64,000 nt of DNA from Oleiagrimonas citrea (GTDB lineage: Bacteria > Pseudomonadota > Gammaproteobacteria > Xanthomonadales > Rhodanobacteraceae). Below are positions 8,513 through 16,705 of this stretch, one piece after another. Each line of letters begins with the position of its first letter. Position 1 is the stretch's first letter. The notes below the pieces were generated by a model. That model ran no database searches. It was not told the origin of the DNA and saw only the letters and a program-made list of their open reading frames with translations. The DNA is taken from positions 310,001-374,000 of the forward strand of contig NZ_JAAZQD010000001.1 of assembly GCF_012395255.1 (NCBI RefSeq), in the 5' to 3' direction. The translations under genes were made by a program, and so were the position numbers.

Positions 8513-8550
8513 CCACGCCCCATCCAAACGGGCGTATGTATACCTGGAAC
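8505..8550 (+). repeat. REP-like element, family C copy 2
   Basis: AATCCTGACCACGCCC leads into CAAACGGGCGTATGTATACC, overlapping the last codons of the RAYT. Copies follow at 12647 and 13116 with the same AATCCTGACC-like lead-in. Confidence 0.65.
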
Positions 8551-8942
8551 AGGTTCCTCCGGATCGTTGAAATATCGCATTCATATGCACGATGCACTGA
8601 TTTGCCCGGCATAAACCCGTGGTTACGTATCCTCATCAGGCACTCCGTGCCACTTGAACACCGCACATCCTCATACCGAACCGCAACCTATCTCTCGAAG
8701 TGGTGCGTTGCAGCACGGCGTGCCGGCACCCATTGCCGATCCGTCCGTTATCTCGCCACAAAATGAGACATTCCGCCCGTCCTCTTCGGCCATGAATCGC
8801 GGGGGGCGGCGATGCAGTGTGGCTAGCGGCATGCAGCAGAGCTGCGATCATGCCCACCGCCGATGCTCCACATCCCACGAAAAATCGCTATATTTCTGAC
8901 TCAGAACATACGGAACTCGCTTATTCATCGCAGGGATTAGCC
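8551..8942. other. Gene-free stretch before the GGDEF-EAL gene
   Basis: No supported coding region, RNA or strong repeat was recognised here apart from the tail of the family C element at its left edge. An AGGGA ribosome-binding sequence lies just before the ATG at 8943. Confidence 0.5.
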
Positions 8943-11900
8943 ATGCAGTGGAAAGCAAAAGCACGAGTAGCCGCGAGTTTAGCTGCCGCAGGGATCATCC
9001 TTGCCGGCATCGTTATGACTCAAATCGCGACCGAATACTCTCGCAGCACGGTAAAGAAAAATGCTGCACAGACGTTCGAACGCATGGCCATGCAACTCGA
9101 GGAATCCGTGCATGACCACATTTCCATACCCCGCTACGGATTGAGTGGCTTCCGCAGCAGCATGGCCAGCGTGAACCAGATTCCGACGGCCCAGCAGTTC
9201 CATCAAGCCGTATCCGCACTCGATTTACGCAACGACTTCCCGGGTGTTGTGGGACTCGGGTTCATCCAGCCCGTCCACGACGATCATCTTGCCGATTTCA
9301 TCGCGCAGGCCAGGGCCGAGTACCAGAACGATTTTGCGACGGATGCTTCCCACAACGGCGCCACGCATTACATCGTTCGAGCCGTTGCGCCGCTCGCTTC
9401 CAACCGGCACGTGCTGGGTTCCGACCTGAGCGACGATCCCATGCAGTTGCATGCCATTGAACAGGCGATCAAGACGAACTCGTTGACGATCACCGCCCCG
9501 CTTCGTTTCAGAAGGTCCGGCACAAGTACGTGGGGCGCGCTCTACATCATGCCCGTCTACGCGCACCCGCGACATGCAGGTCACGCCGACCACGCCCCCG
9601 CCCCCGACTCCGACTCCGACTCCGATTCCGATTCCGATTCCGATTCCGGCAAGACCATGCTCGGCTTGATTTACGCGACCGTCAACTATTCGGACGCGCT
9701 GTCCGTACTTGACGAAAACACAGGTTTGGCCAGCTTCACGCTCTACGATACCTCCAGCGGGCATCCGATCAAGCTCTATAGCAACAGCTCAGCGACGCAT
9801 GACAGCCATGGGCTGTTTACCGTCGAGCGACACTTCGAACTCGGCGGACGCACCTTCACGTTCCGAACGACAAGCCTGCCCGCCTTCGATTCCTCCGTGC
9901 TATCCACCCCCCGCACGCTGAACATGTATATCTTTGGCGCGCTCGTGACCATGCTGGCGGCGCTGCTGGCTGCGGAGCTCGTACTCCGCCGCTACCGCGC
10001 GAGAAGAATCGCCCAGAAGATGGTCATCGAACTCGATCGTCTCGCTGCCGTCGGCAAACTGACCAACGACGCCATCGCCATCACCGACAAAAAAGGTCGG
10101 ATCAACTGGGTCAATCCCGCCTTCACTCGCCTGTACGGACAGACCGAACAGGAACTCGCCAAGAAGCCCATCGCAGACTTGATCGAAGTGGCTCGCGCCG
10201 GGCCGATGTCCGCATTCATCCATGCCCTGCTTACACGCAGGGACAGTTTTCACGGCGAAGGATCACTGCTCACGAGCAATGGCTGCCGACGATTGACCGA
10301 AATCGAGATTCAACCTTTCAGTGGCCATCTTGCCGCGACCACGGGCCTGGTGGTGATCCAATCCGACATCACCGAACGCAAGCGTGACGAAAAGGACCTG
10401 CGTGAACAGACGGTATTCCTCGACCGCACCGGCGCGGTCGCGGGTGTGGGCGGCTGGCAGCTCGACCTGCGCAACAATGAACTGACCTGGTCCAAACACA
10501 CACGTCGTATCCACGAAGTTCCCGAGGACTACGAACCCACACTCGAGAAAGGCATCGCCTTCTATCCGCCCGAAGTACGCAAGCAGCTCGAGGCAGCCAT
10601 ACAGATGTCCATCAGCACGGGCAAAGGCTGGGATCTGGAAGTTCCGTTCGTCACGTATCGAGGCCGCAAGCTCTGGGTTCGTGCAATGGGAGCCGTCGAA
10701 TATGAAGACGGTGCCCCCATACGCCTGACCGGCGCGTTTCAGGACATCACCAGCAAGAAGCAAGATGAGCTGGCGCTATCGGAAAGTCGGGAGCTGCTTA
10801 AGGTCACGTTGAATTCCATCGGCGACGGCGTCATCACTACCGACTTGAACGGCGACGTGACCTGGCTCAACCCCGTAGCCGAGGCCATGATCGGACTTCA
10901 CCTTGCGGAGGTGATCGGTCAACCTGTGAACCACGTGCTTTCCCTGGTCGACCAGGACACGCGCAGCGTCGTGGAGAATCCCATCTTCGCCGCACTGCGC
11001 GAAGACGCCACGGTGGGACTGCCTGCCAACACGCTGCTTCTATCGCACAACGACTGCGAATTGGGCATCGCCGACTCGGCCGCCCCCATCCGCGACGGCA
11101 ACGGTGAAATCATCGGCGGCGTGATGGTGTTCCACGACGTGACCGAGGCGCGTGCCCTGCAACGGGAGGTGTCCGAACGCGCCCGTCATGACGCCCTTAC
11201 GGGCCTTTTCAATCGCCACGAATTCGAGGAGCGCCTCGGACAGTTCATGCGCAGTGTCGACAGCCACAAGAACTACGGCGCGGTGCTCTTGATCGATCTC
11301 GACCACTTCAAGATCGTCAACAATTCCGGAGGACAGGCCGCGGGCGATCAACTTCTCTGCCAGATTTCCGCACTGCTCACCGCACGCGTTCGGGCACACG
11401 ACACGGTCGCCCGAGTCGGCGGCGACGAATTCGCCATTCTTCTCGAACGCTGCACTATCAAGCATGCTCGCGCCACCGCGCAAAGCATCTGCAAGACCAT
11501 CGACGAATACCGCTTCATCGCTGGAGATGGCCACGTATTCCGCGTCGGCGCCAGCATCGGAATCGTCTCGACCGAATGGGACTGGGCCGACAAGGACGAG
11601 TTGATCCGCGCCGCGGACGATGCCTGCAGACTCGCAAAGGAGCTGGGACGCAACCGCTACAACGTCTGGAACAACCAGGACCAGACCATCCAGCTCCGCG
11701 CCGACGATACTGCCTGGGGCCTTCGACTCGAACAGGCGCTGGACACAGACGGCTTCGAATTGTTCGGACAACGGATCATTTCGCTCGCTCCCGGCGCATC
11801 CGAATGCGACGCACCGCACCTCGAAGTCCTGCTGCGCATGAAAGGACCGGACGGGGAGCGCATCAGCCCCGGCATGTTCCTTCCCGCAGCCGAGCGACTC

Positions 11901-12521
11901 CAGTTGATTAATCGCATCGATCGCTGGGTCGTACGGAAAATCTTCGATTTGCTGTCGCAGTTGTCCGAGCCGCTGCCTGCGCAATCCATGATCGCTATCA
12001 ACCTTTCCGGCCAATCCGTCGGCGACCCAGCCTTCTGCCGCTTCATCCAGGGGCTCATGGAACGGGCCACGTTCGACGTTCGCACTCTGTGTTTCGAGAT
12101 CACGGAGACCGCAGCCATCACCAACCTCAGCGCAGCCTCGACGTTCCTCAAGTGCCTGCGCAAACGCGACATTCGCATCGCGCTGGACGATTTCGGAGCC
12201 GGAGTAGCTTCCTTCGGCTATCTCCGCAACCTTCGCGTCGACATTCTCAAGATCGACGGCCAGTACACGCAGGGCATGAACCGCAATCCTCTGGACATGG
12301 TGTCCATCAAGAGCTTCTGCGAGGTCGCCAAGGTGCTCGGCCTGACCACCATCGCCGAATTCGTCGAAACTGAGGTCCAGCTGAAGACCGTACGCGAACT
12401 CGGCATCGATTTCGCGCAAGGCTATTCCCTGCACCGCCCGCAACCACTGGCCGAACTGCTCGAAGAGCCTCGTGCAGCAACGCATCAGGCAAGCGCTCGT
12501 CCCTCTAGCCCCGCGCTTTGA
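8943..12521 (+). CDS. CHASE-PAS-GGDEF-EAL c-di-GMP sensor enzyme
   Basis: A 1192-residue inner-membrane protein. TM1 is near residues 9-27; a periplasmic CHASE domain follows (GLGFIQPVHDDHLADF); TM2 is near 325-347; then two or three PAS domains (ITERKRDEKDL, ITSKKQDELAL, VTEARALQREV), a GGDEF domain with intact GGDEF near residue 826 and an inhibitory RxxD (RAHD) five residues before it, and an EAL domain. The EAL signature is EVLLR rather than EALLR, but the N, ExxE, DDFGAG, K and QGY positions are kept, so both activities are possible. The CHASE domain contains an unusual (DS)n tract at about residues 222-236. The start was chosen for its AGGGA site and signal-anchor. Confidence 0.93.
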   Translation: MQWKAKARVAASLAAAGIILAGIVMTQIATEYSRSTVKKNAAQTFERMAMQLEESVHDHISIPRYGLSGFRSSMASVNQIPTAQQFHQAVSALDLRNDFPGVVGLGFIQPVHDDHLADFIAQARAEYQNDFATDASHNGATHYIVRAVAPLASNRHVLGSDLSDDPMQLHAIEQAIKTNSLTITAPLRFRRSGTSTWGALYIMPVYAHPRHAGHADHAPAPDSDSDSDSDSDSDSGKTMLGLIYATVNYSDALSVLDENTGLASFTLYDTSSGHPIKLYSNSSATHDSHGLFTVERHFELGGRTFTFRTTSLPAFDSSVLSTPRTLNMYIFGALVTMLAALLAAELVLRRYRARRIAQKMVIELDRLAAVGKLTNDAIAITDKKGRINWVNPAFTRLYGQTEQELAKKPIADLIEVARAGPMSAFIHALLTRRDSFHGEGSLLTSNGCRRLTEIEIQPFSGHLAATTGLVVIQSDITERKRDEKDLREQTVFLDRTGAVAGVGGWQLDLRNNELTWSKHTRRIHEVPEDYEPTLEKGIAFYPPEVRKQLEAAIQMSISTGKGWDLEVPFVTYRGRKLWVRAMGAVEYEDGAPIRLTGAFQDITSKKQDELALSESRELLKVTLNSIGDGVITTDLNGDVTWLNPVAEAMIGLHLAEVIGQPVNHVLSLVDQDTRSVVENPIFAALREDATVGLPANTLLLSHNDCELGIADSAAPIRDGNGEIIGGVMVFHDVTEARALQREVSERARHDALTGLFNRHEFEERLGQFMRSVDSHKNYGAVLLIDLDHFKIVNNSGGQAAGDQLLCQISALLTARVRAHDTVARVGGDEFAILLERCTIKHARATAQSICKTIDEYRFIAGDGHVFRVGASIGIVSTEWDWADKDELIRAADDACRLAKELGRNRYNVWNNQDQTIQLRADDTAWGLRLEQALDTDGFELFGQRIISLAPGASECDAPHLEVLLRMKGPDGERISPGMFLPAAERLQLINRIDRWVVRKIFDLLSQLSEPLPAQSMIAINLSGQSVGDPAFCRFIQGLMERATFDVRTLCFEITETAAITNLSAASTFLKCLRKRDIRIALDDFGAGVASFGYLRNLRVDILKIDGQYTQGMNRNPLDMVSIKSFCEVAKVLGLTTIAEFVETEVQLKTVRELGIDFAQGYSLHRPQPLAELLEEPRAATHQASARPSSPAL
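9605..9650 (+). repeat. Hexanucleotide microsatellite GACTCC/GATTCC coding Asp-Ser
   Basis: Three GACTCC units followed by about four GATTCC units, all in frame as Asp-Ser, inside the periplasmic CHASE domain. Slippage by whole units would keep the frame and only alter linker length. Confidence 0.85.
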
Positions 12522-12532
12522 AAACGGAGCGA

Positions 12533-12577
12533 AAACGGTGCCAGGTGCACTTTTTATAAAAGTGCTTGCCTCCGTTT
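12533..12577. repeat. Palindromic REP-like element, family B copy 2
   Basis: AACGGTGCCAGGTGCAC pairs imperfectly with AAAGTGCTTGCCTCCGTTT around an A/T-rich centre. It lies 12 bases after the GGDEF-EAL stop, so may double as its terminator. Same arm as at 3963. Confidence 0.6.
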
Positions 12578-12580
12578 CTT

Positions 12581-12646
12581 TTGGTCGAAGCCAAGAACCC
12601 ATGCTTCGCCCGTACATGTCCTGTACACAGACCGAGCAAGCACCCC
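12581..12646 (+). pseudogene. 3' fragment of a RAYT gene
   Basis: The stretch beginning TGGTCGAAGCCAAGA matches the last about 25 codons of the RAYT at 7820-8512 (VEAKTQHFARARPAHGP region) and, like it, runs into a family C repeat. No upstream part of the gene is present. Confidence 0.6.
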
Positions 12647-12696
12647 AATCCTGACCGCGCCCGATTTACACGTTCGTATGTGTACCTGGAGCCGTT
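12647..12696 (+). repeat. REP-like element, family C copy 3
   Basis: AATCCTGACCGCGCCC followed by CGTATGTGTACCTGGAGCC; it sits downstream of the RAYT 3' fragment exactly as copy 2 sits after the intact RAYT. Confidence 0.65.
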
Positions 12697-12830
12697 ATAC
12701 CCGTTTCGCTCCGCCCCCTTTTGCCTGAGCAACGGCGTAGACTGTACAAGCGACGTGTTTCCGGTGGCCGCGCGCGCAATCAACCCTAATCCAGACCGCT
12801 TGAGTGCACACACTCTCCAAGGTGAACAAA

Positions 12831-12980
12831 ATGAGCAAGGGTTTGAATGCAAAGAAGAACACGATGAAGAAACCGGCACTGACGCTCAAGGAAAAACGCG
12901 CAGCCAAGCACGCCAAGAAGGCGGCACCACAAAGCACGGTGATCACGGGTCTGGCGGCAACAGGCAAGCGACACGTCTAG
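12831..12980 (+). CDS. Small Lys/Ala-rich basic protein
   Basis: A 49-residue open frame starting MSKGLNAKKNTMKKPALTLK and containing EKRAAKHAKKAA, preceded by AAGGTG at a good Shine-Dalgarno distance and followed by a hairpin terminator at 13051. The composition (about one quarter Lys) and the LTLKEKRAAK pattern resemble short conserved basic proteins found in other gammaproteobacteria whose function I do not know. It may bind nucleic acid, but that is inference from charge only. It is too short for most gene finders. Confidence 0.7.
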   Translation: MSKGLNAKKNTMKKPALTLKEKRAAKHAKKAAPQSTVITGLAATGKRHV

Positions 12981-13050
12981 CGCCCGAATGGATAAAGGGC
13001 ATTGCCCTCAACCCACTCTTGCCCGCCAACGGCAGGCTTAGGCAGAACAA

Positions 13051-13077
13051 AAAGCTCGGCTTCAAGCCGGGCTTTTT
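13051..13077 (+). terminator. Rho-independent terminator of the small basic protein
   Basis: AGCTCGGCTT and AAGCCGGGCT form a GC-rich stem followed by TTTTT, 70 bases after the stop at 12980. Confidence 0.85.
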
Positions 13078-13115
13078 CCATCTCTGGATCCGTGCGTAAC
13101 CACCCTTCTGCCTCG

Positions 13116-13167
13116 ATTCCTGACCACGACCCATTCAAACGTGCGTATGTGTCCCTGGAACCGTTTT
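13116..13167 (+). repeat. REP-like element, family C copy 4
   Basis: ATTCCTGACCACGACCC leads into CAAACGTGCGTATGTGTCCC and ends AACCGTTTTTTC. It lies just downstream of the convergent lipoprotein gene. Confidence 0.65.
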
Positions 13168-13178
13168 TTCTTCCTTTC

Positions 13179-13637
13179 TCAATTCCCGCGGGTGGTCTGT
13201 AATGGATAGACGGAACTCACTTTTCCGTCCGCTATGACGACTACCAACCCCGGGCAGCTCACCGGGCTATGCTGGCAGGTGAAGTCCCACTCCACGGTCA
13301 TGAGGTTTTTGTGCAAGTCCATGGCAAAGGACTGCTTCGCTAGGGATGCACCGTAGGCTGCGTAGGCCATGCATTCGGGATCGCCAACCCGTATGTCATG
13401 GGCGATTACGCGTCTGCCTTGGGCTTGGGTTAGGACGCCCGAAGAGACTAGACCGGCGACACGGGCTCGCGTCTCGGTCTCTGCAAACTTCGGTCCGAGC
13501 CATATACCGCATTGCTTTTGCGCTATGGATGATTTCGTCATGTTCCAACCACTCGGGTAATAGCTTCGAGTCCTTTGAGAAGCACAGCTACACAGAAGGG
13601 TGGCGCAAGCCATGAAAGTTATAAGTCGACGCACTGG
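13179..13637 (-). CDS. Putative lipoprotein, unknown function
   Basis: A 152-residue protein beginning (GTG) VRRLITFMACATLLCSC, a type II signal peptide with lipobox LLCS-C, so probably membrane-anchored after lipidation. The GTG at 13637 has AGGA seven bases upstream and supplies the positive n-region; the longer ATG frame adds residues unlike a signal peptide, and the ATG at 13613 removes the charged residues. The mature region has several cysteines and no domain I recognise. It is the first of a run of minus-strand single genes separated by repeats. Confidence 0.6.
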   Translation of the reverse strand, partial: PVRRLITFMACATLLCSCASQRTRSYYPSGWNMTKSSIAQKQCGIWLGPKFAETETRARVAGLVSSGVLTQAQGRRVIAHDIRVGDPECMAYAAYGASLAKQSFAMDLHKNLMTVEWDFTCQHSPVSCPGLVVVIADGKVSSVYPLQTTRGN

Positions 13638-13766
13638 TGTGTCCTGCGTTTGTTGACAGGTGAATATCGGCACGTTGAGTGCCATGCAAGCTACATATTA
13701 AGCGTACCGTTCAGCCCGCGCCCGCCGAAGAAGCCGGAGAGCTCTGACGTCTGGCCCAGCGATGTT

Positions 13767-13791
13767 AGAAATTGTCCCCGACACCATTCTT
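13767..13791 (+). repeat. REP-like motif, family A copy 1
   Basis: AAATTGTCCCCGACACC, one mismatch from the consensus AAATTGTCCCTGACACC. It forms the break point of the truncated RAYT copy that follows. Confidence 0.75.
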
Positions 13792-13796
13792 CGCTG

Positions 13797-13890
13797 GGGG
13801 TCTTCATCATCCAGAAAGCACGGCAGGCGGTTGTTGCCGCGCTGCACGACGTGCTGTGGAATGCCGGAAATATCGAGACGTGGTGGTCGA
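13797..13890 (-). pseudogene. 5' fragment of a RAYT gene
   Basis: On the minus strand MARPPRLDISGIPQHVVQRG and the following NNRLPCFLDDED are nearly identical to the N-terminus of the RAYT at 15899-16597, then the frame breaks off next to a family A motif. The homology continues upstream of the start codon to about 14003, so about 200 bp including the RAYT leader and a family A copy were duplicated. Confidence 0.8.
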
Positions 13891-13979
13891 GCCATGCAGT
13901 AAGCATGGCCTAACCTCATGACGACGCACCATCAGAACAAGCTGCTGCGCGATGTGCTCTATGCCCGCGAACACATGTC

Positions 13980-14003
13980 AAAAATTGTCCCTGGCACCAT
14001 TTT
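13980..14003 (+). repeat. REP-like motif, family A copy 2
   Basis: AAATTGTCCCTGGCACC followed by ATTTT; one mismatch from the consensus. It lies 56 bases beyond the stop of the next minus-strand gene. Confidence 0.75.
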
Positions 14004-14059
14004 CCTTTTCCCCTTTTCTGAGGAAACCAGCGCCCACCACTGGGCGCTGGTCAGAGGAA

Positions 14060-14458
14060 TTAGCCTAGTGATGCGCAGATCGCATAGACGCTCACATTGG
14101 CTGAGCTAAGTATGCTCACTTGCCCATTCACTTGCCATCCATTACCTGTATCGGTTGGTCGACTGGCATAGATGGTGAAAACGGGGTTGATTATGTATCC
14201 AGTATAATTTTGTGGAGTCAAGTACTGAGTAGCGCCGCCACCTGAATTCGACGAACTATTTATCTCTGAAAATCCACCACCCGTGACCACATAGCCTGCC
14301 GGACAATAAGCAGTGACTGTCGTTGGCGATGAGGCCGCCGGGACAACCTGCAATTGAGTGACAGTCACATAATCGGCAGCAAACGCAGGAACGCTAAAGG
14401 CGACGACCATCATCGTGGCACAGATTGCCGAGCACTTCCTCAGAAGCTTTTGGTTCAT
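14060..14458 (-). CDS. Secreted protein of unknown function
   Basis: A 132-residue protein with a Sec signal peptide (MNQKLLRKCSAIC, hydrophobic core, SVPAFA-A cleavage). The mature part begins DYVTVTQLQVVPAAS and carries AYCPAGYVVTGGGF, a short Cys/Gly pattern seen in many secreted bacterial proteins without an assigned role, plus a second Cys near the C-terminus (YAICASLG), so one disulfide is likely. The start at 14458 was chosen for GGAGA eight bases upstream. It is flanked by family A motifs on both sides, like its neighbours. Confidence 0.65.
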   Translation of the reverse strand: MNQKLLRKCSAICATMMVVAFSVPAFAADYVTVTQLQVVPAASSPTTVTAYCPAGYVVTGGGFSEINSSSNSGGGATQYLTPQNYTGYIINPVFTIYASRPTDTGNGWQVNGQVSILSSANVSVYAICASLG

Positions 14459-14549
14459 TGCATGTATCTCCATATTCATTTAACGGCAACGCGACATACG
14501 AACATACTCCCCACCCTTGTCGCGGTCAGAGTTGGAAGCTTGATACCGA

Positions 14550-14572
14550 GAAATTGTCCCTGACACCATTTT
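14550..14572 (+). repeat. REP-like motif, family A copy 3
   Basis: Exact AAATTGTCCCTGACACC followed by ATTTT, 32 bases beyond the stop of the potassium channel gene. Confidence 0.8.
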
Positions 14573-14603
14573 CCGGTGCGCGGCGACCCTGCCTACGGCC
14601 GAT

Positions 14604-15878
14604 TCATCCCAGTTTGAGCAGCTGTTCCAACAACGCGTCGGCCTTGAGTTCTTCGCCGCTGAGGGCCATCGCCAGCAATTCGCCGCCCAGCAGCGGCAGG
14701 GCCAGCACCACGTCGGGTCGCACGTGGCGCACCCTGCCCATGTTGTGGGCATCGCTGACGGCGAGTACCGTACGGACATCCGGGTTGGCATCGCGCGCGG
14801 CGAGTACGACGAACGCGTTGTCGGAATCGTTTTCGCCCAGGGCCAGCACGGCGCGTGCGTCGGCGACGCCGGCATCACGCAACACGTCGGCATCGCCGCC
14901 ATCGCCGACGACCAGATCCGCCGGCGTGTCGACGCCTTCCGGCGGCCGGGACTTCAAGACGGTCGTGACGGTGATGCCGCGCTGGCTCAATGCGGAAATG
15001 GCGTTGCGGGCCAGAGGATTGTCGCCCACGACGATGACGTGGTTCTTGCGTTTCATGGGTCTTTGTCCCGGTTGCAGCAGACGCATCATGCGTTGATTGA
15101 ACAGTGGCCCGGCAATCATGGTCAGCGACGAGGCGAACACCATCAGGCCCATGACGATCAAGGACACCGTGAACATCCGGGCATGCCCGGTGTGCGGTGT
15201 GATGTCGCCGTAACCGACGGTGGACATCGTTTCGACTGTGAAATAAATGGCGGAACCGAAATCGCGGATCGGCGGATCGAACTGGCCGCCTATCGCATAG
15301 CTGCCGAAGACGCCGTATCCCATGGTGAGCAGGACGCCGACCAGAGCGAACAGCGTGCCGGTGGCCAGGCTGACACGCACGAACTGACGCCGAGCCAGGT
15401 ACAGCACGACGAGCAATGTACCGCTGTAGATCAGCAGGCCCGAATGGATGCCGTCCGGCGATACCAACTGCAAGGCGAGTGTGATGGCCGTCATCAGGAA
15501 GGTCAGCACCCAAGCCAGCCGCGAGCGCCACAGCAGGCCAACACCGAGCAGGACCAGCAGGCCGCCGATGATGCCCTGGGATAAGCCGTGGATGGCGAGC
15601 GAGCCGAAGCCTTGCGAGAGGCTGCTCAGATCCTGCGCGGACATGTGAACGAAGAAATTCAGCCGCCGCAGCGATTTCAGCGAGGGAATGAGCTCTGCAA
15701 TGCCGGCCAGACCCACCGCCAGCGCCAACGGGATGTGCGGGAACCAGTGCTCCATGCGCAACGAACGATAAAGGCGCGTCCAGGCAGCCTGGATTCGGAG
15801 TCGCTGAAGCGAGGGCAAACGCATGCGGCGCAACGGTCTTCCTTCATCGTCGTGGATGGCCGAAGCCAAGGCCAGCAT
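14604..15878 (-). CDS. kch: Kch-like potassium channel with RCK (TrkA-N) domain
   Basis: Up to 424 residues. Several hydrophobic segments lead to a pore loop with the K+-selectivity filter TVGYGD (MSTVGYGDITP), a final inner helix, and a cytoplasmic RCK/TrkA-N domain starting KNHVIVVGDNPLARNAISAL, a nucleotide-binding Rossmann pattern. The order and length match the bacterial Kch type of voltage-gated-like channel. The start is uncertain: Mets at 15878, 15824 and 15755 are possible, and none has a convincing ribosome site. The gene lies between two family A motifs that face each other. Confidence 0.88.
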   Translation of the reverse strand: MLALASAIHDDEGRPLRRMRLPSLQRLRIQAAWTRLYRSLRMEHWFPHIPLALAVGLAGIAELIPSLKSLRRLNFFVHMSAQDLSSLSQGFGSLAIHGLSQGIIGGLLVLLGVGLLWRSRLAWVLTFLMTAITLALQLVSPDGIHSGLLIYSGTLLVVLYLARRQFVRVSLATGTLFALVGVLLTMGYGVFGSYAIGGQFDPPIRDFGSAIYFTVETMSTVGYGDITPHTGHARMFTVSLIVMGLMVFASSLTMIAGPLFNQRMMRLLQPGQRPMKRKNHVIVVGDNPLARNAISALSQRGITVTTVLKSRPPEGVDTPADLVVGDGGDADVLRDAGVADARAVLALGENDSDNAFVVLAARDANPDVRTVLAVSDAHNMGRVRHVRPDVVLALPLLGGELLAMALSGEELKADALLEQLLKLG

Positions 15879-15890
15879 TATCCAACATCA

Positions 15891-15911
15891 AAATGGTGTC
15901 AGGGACAATTT
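15891..15911 (-). repeat. REP-like motif, family A copy 4 (inverted)
   Basis: The only minus-oriented copy: AAATTGTCCCTGACACC read on the minus strand. It contains the TGA stop codon of the adjacent RAYT, and with copy 5 forms an inverted pair around that gene. Confidence 0.8.
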
Positions 15912-16597
15912 AAGCGATCACACGGTCTCCCCGGCTGCCGGACCGTGGCGAAACGTTGGGTTCGTGCTTCCACCCACGCTCGGAAACGATCCGTTCCGAG
16001 CGCCTTCTGTTGCTGAAGATACGCGCGAATTTCATGCACGATCTTATCCGGCAGCGCCTCGGCAAAAAGCGCCTTATACGCAACTGCACGCTCGGCCGCG
16101 TTGGCCCCGAGTTCCAAATAGCAGGCATGTGCGGTCAGCAACGGATTCTCGCGCCCGTCGGCATGCGCCCTGTAGCTCGACCAAGGATAATCGCCGGGTT
16201 CGGCCACCATCCATGCCCGCACGGGATTGAGCTCGATATAGCGTGAACAGGCCAGAAAATAGCCCTCCGAATCCACCAGGCATGACTTGTACCGCCCTTC
16301 CCACAACGTCCCGGTCCGGCCGTGTCGCCCATTGAACAAGCCTACATAGTTCCGCGAAAAGGCATGCATCAGTCGCGACACCGCACCCTTCTCCTGCGGA
16401 GTCATCAACAGATGCACGTGATTGCTCATCAGCACATAGGCATGCAGACGACACCCGTAGCGCAGCAACGCCTGACGCAGGCATTGCAGGTAGCGCTGGC
16501 GGTCTTCATCATCCAGAAAGCACGGAAGGCGGTTGTTACCGCGCTGCACGACGTGCTGTGGAATGCCGGGAATATCGAGACGTGGTGGTCGAGCCAT
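15899..16597 (-). CDS. REP-associated tyrosine transposase (RAYT), intact copy 2
   Basis: A 232-residue RAYT beginning MARPPRLDIPGIPQHVVQRG. It has the HUH motif MSNHVHLLMTP, the tyrosine helix RNYVGLFNGRHGRTGTLWEG, RYIELNPVRAWMVAEPGDYP, and the C-terminal helical tail AYLQQQKALGTDRFRAWVEA. All catalytic positions are present and no frame break is seen. The upstream Met at 16642 was rejected in favour of the family start. Inverted family A motifs flank the gene, and the 3' one supplies the stop codon, the arrangement expected of a REPtron. Confidence 0.93.
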   Translation of the reverse strand: MARPPRLDIPGIPQHVVQRGNNRLPCFLDDEDRQRYLQCLRQALLRYGCRLHAYVLMSNHVHLLMTPQEKGAVSRLMHAFSRNYVGLFNGRHGRTGTLWEGRYKSCLVDSEGYFLACSRYIELNPVRAWMVAEPGDYPWSSYRAHADGRENPLLTAHACYLELGANAAERAVAYKALFAEALPDKIVHEIRAYLQQQKALGTDRFRAWVEARTQRFATVRQPGRPCDRLNCP

Positions 16598-16681
16598 GCA
16601 GTAAGCATCGCCTAACCCCATGACGACGCACCACCAGAACAAGCAGCTGTGCGATGTGCTCTATGCCCGTGAATGCATGTC

Positions 16682-16705
16682 AGAAATTGTCCCTGACACC
16701 TTTTT
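16682..16705 (+). repeat. REP-like motif, family A copy 5
   Basis: Exact AAATTGTCCCTGACACC followed by TTTTT, upstream of the RAYT start and overlapping the stop codon of the Sel1 gene at 16704. Confidence 0.8.
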
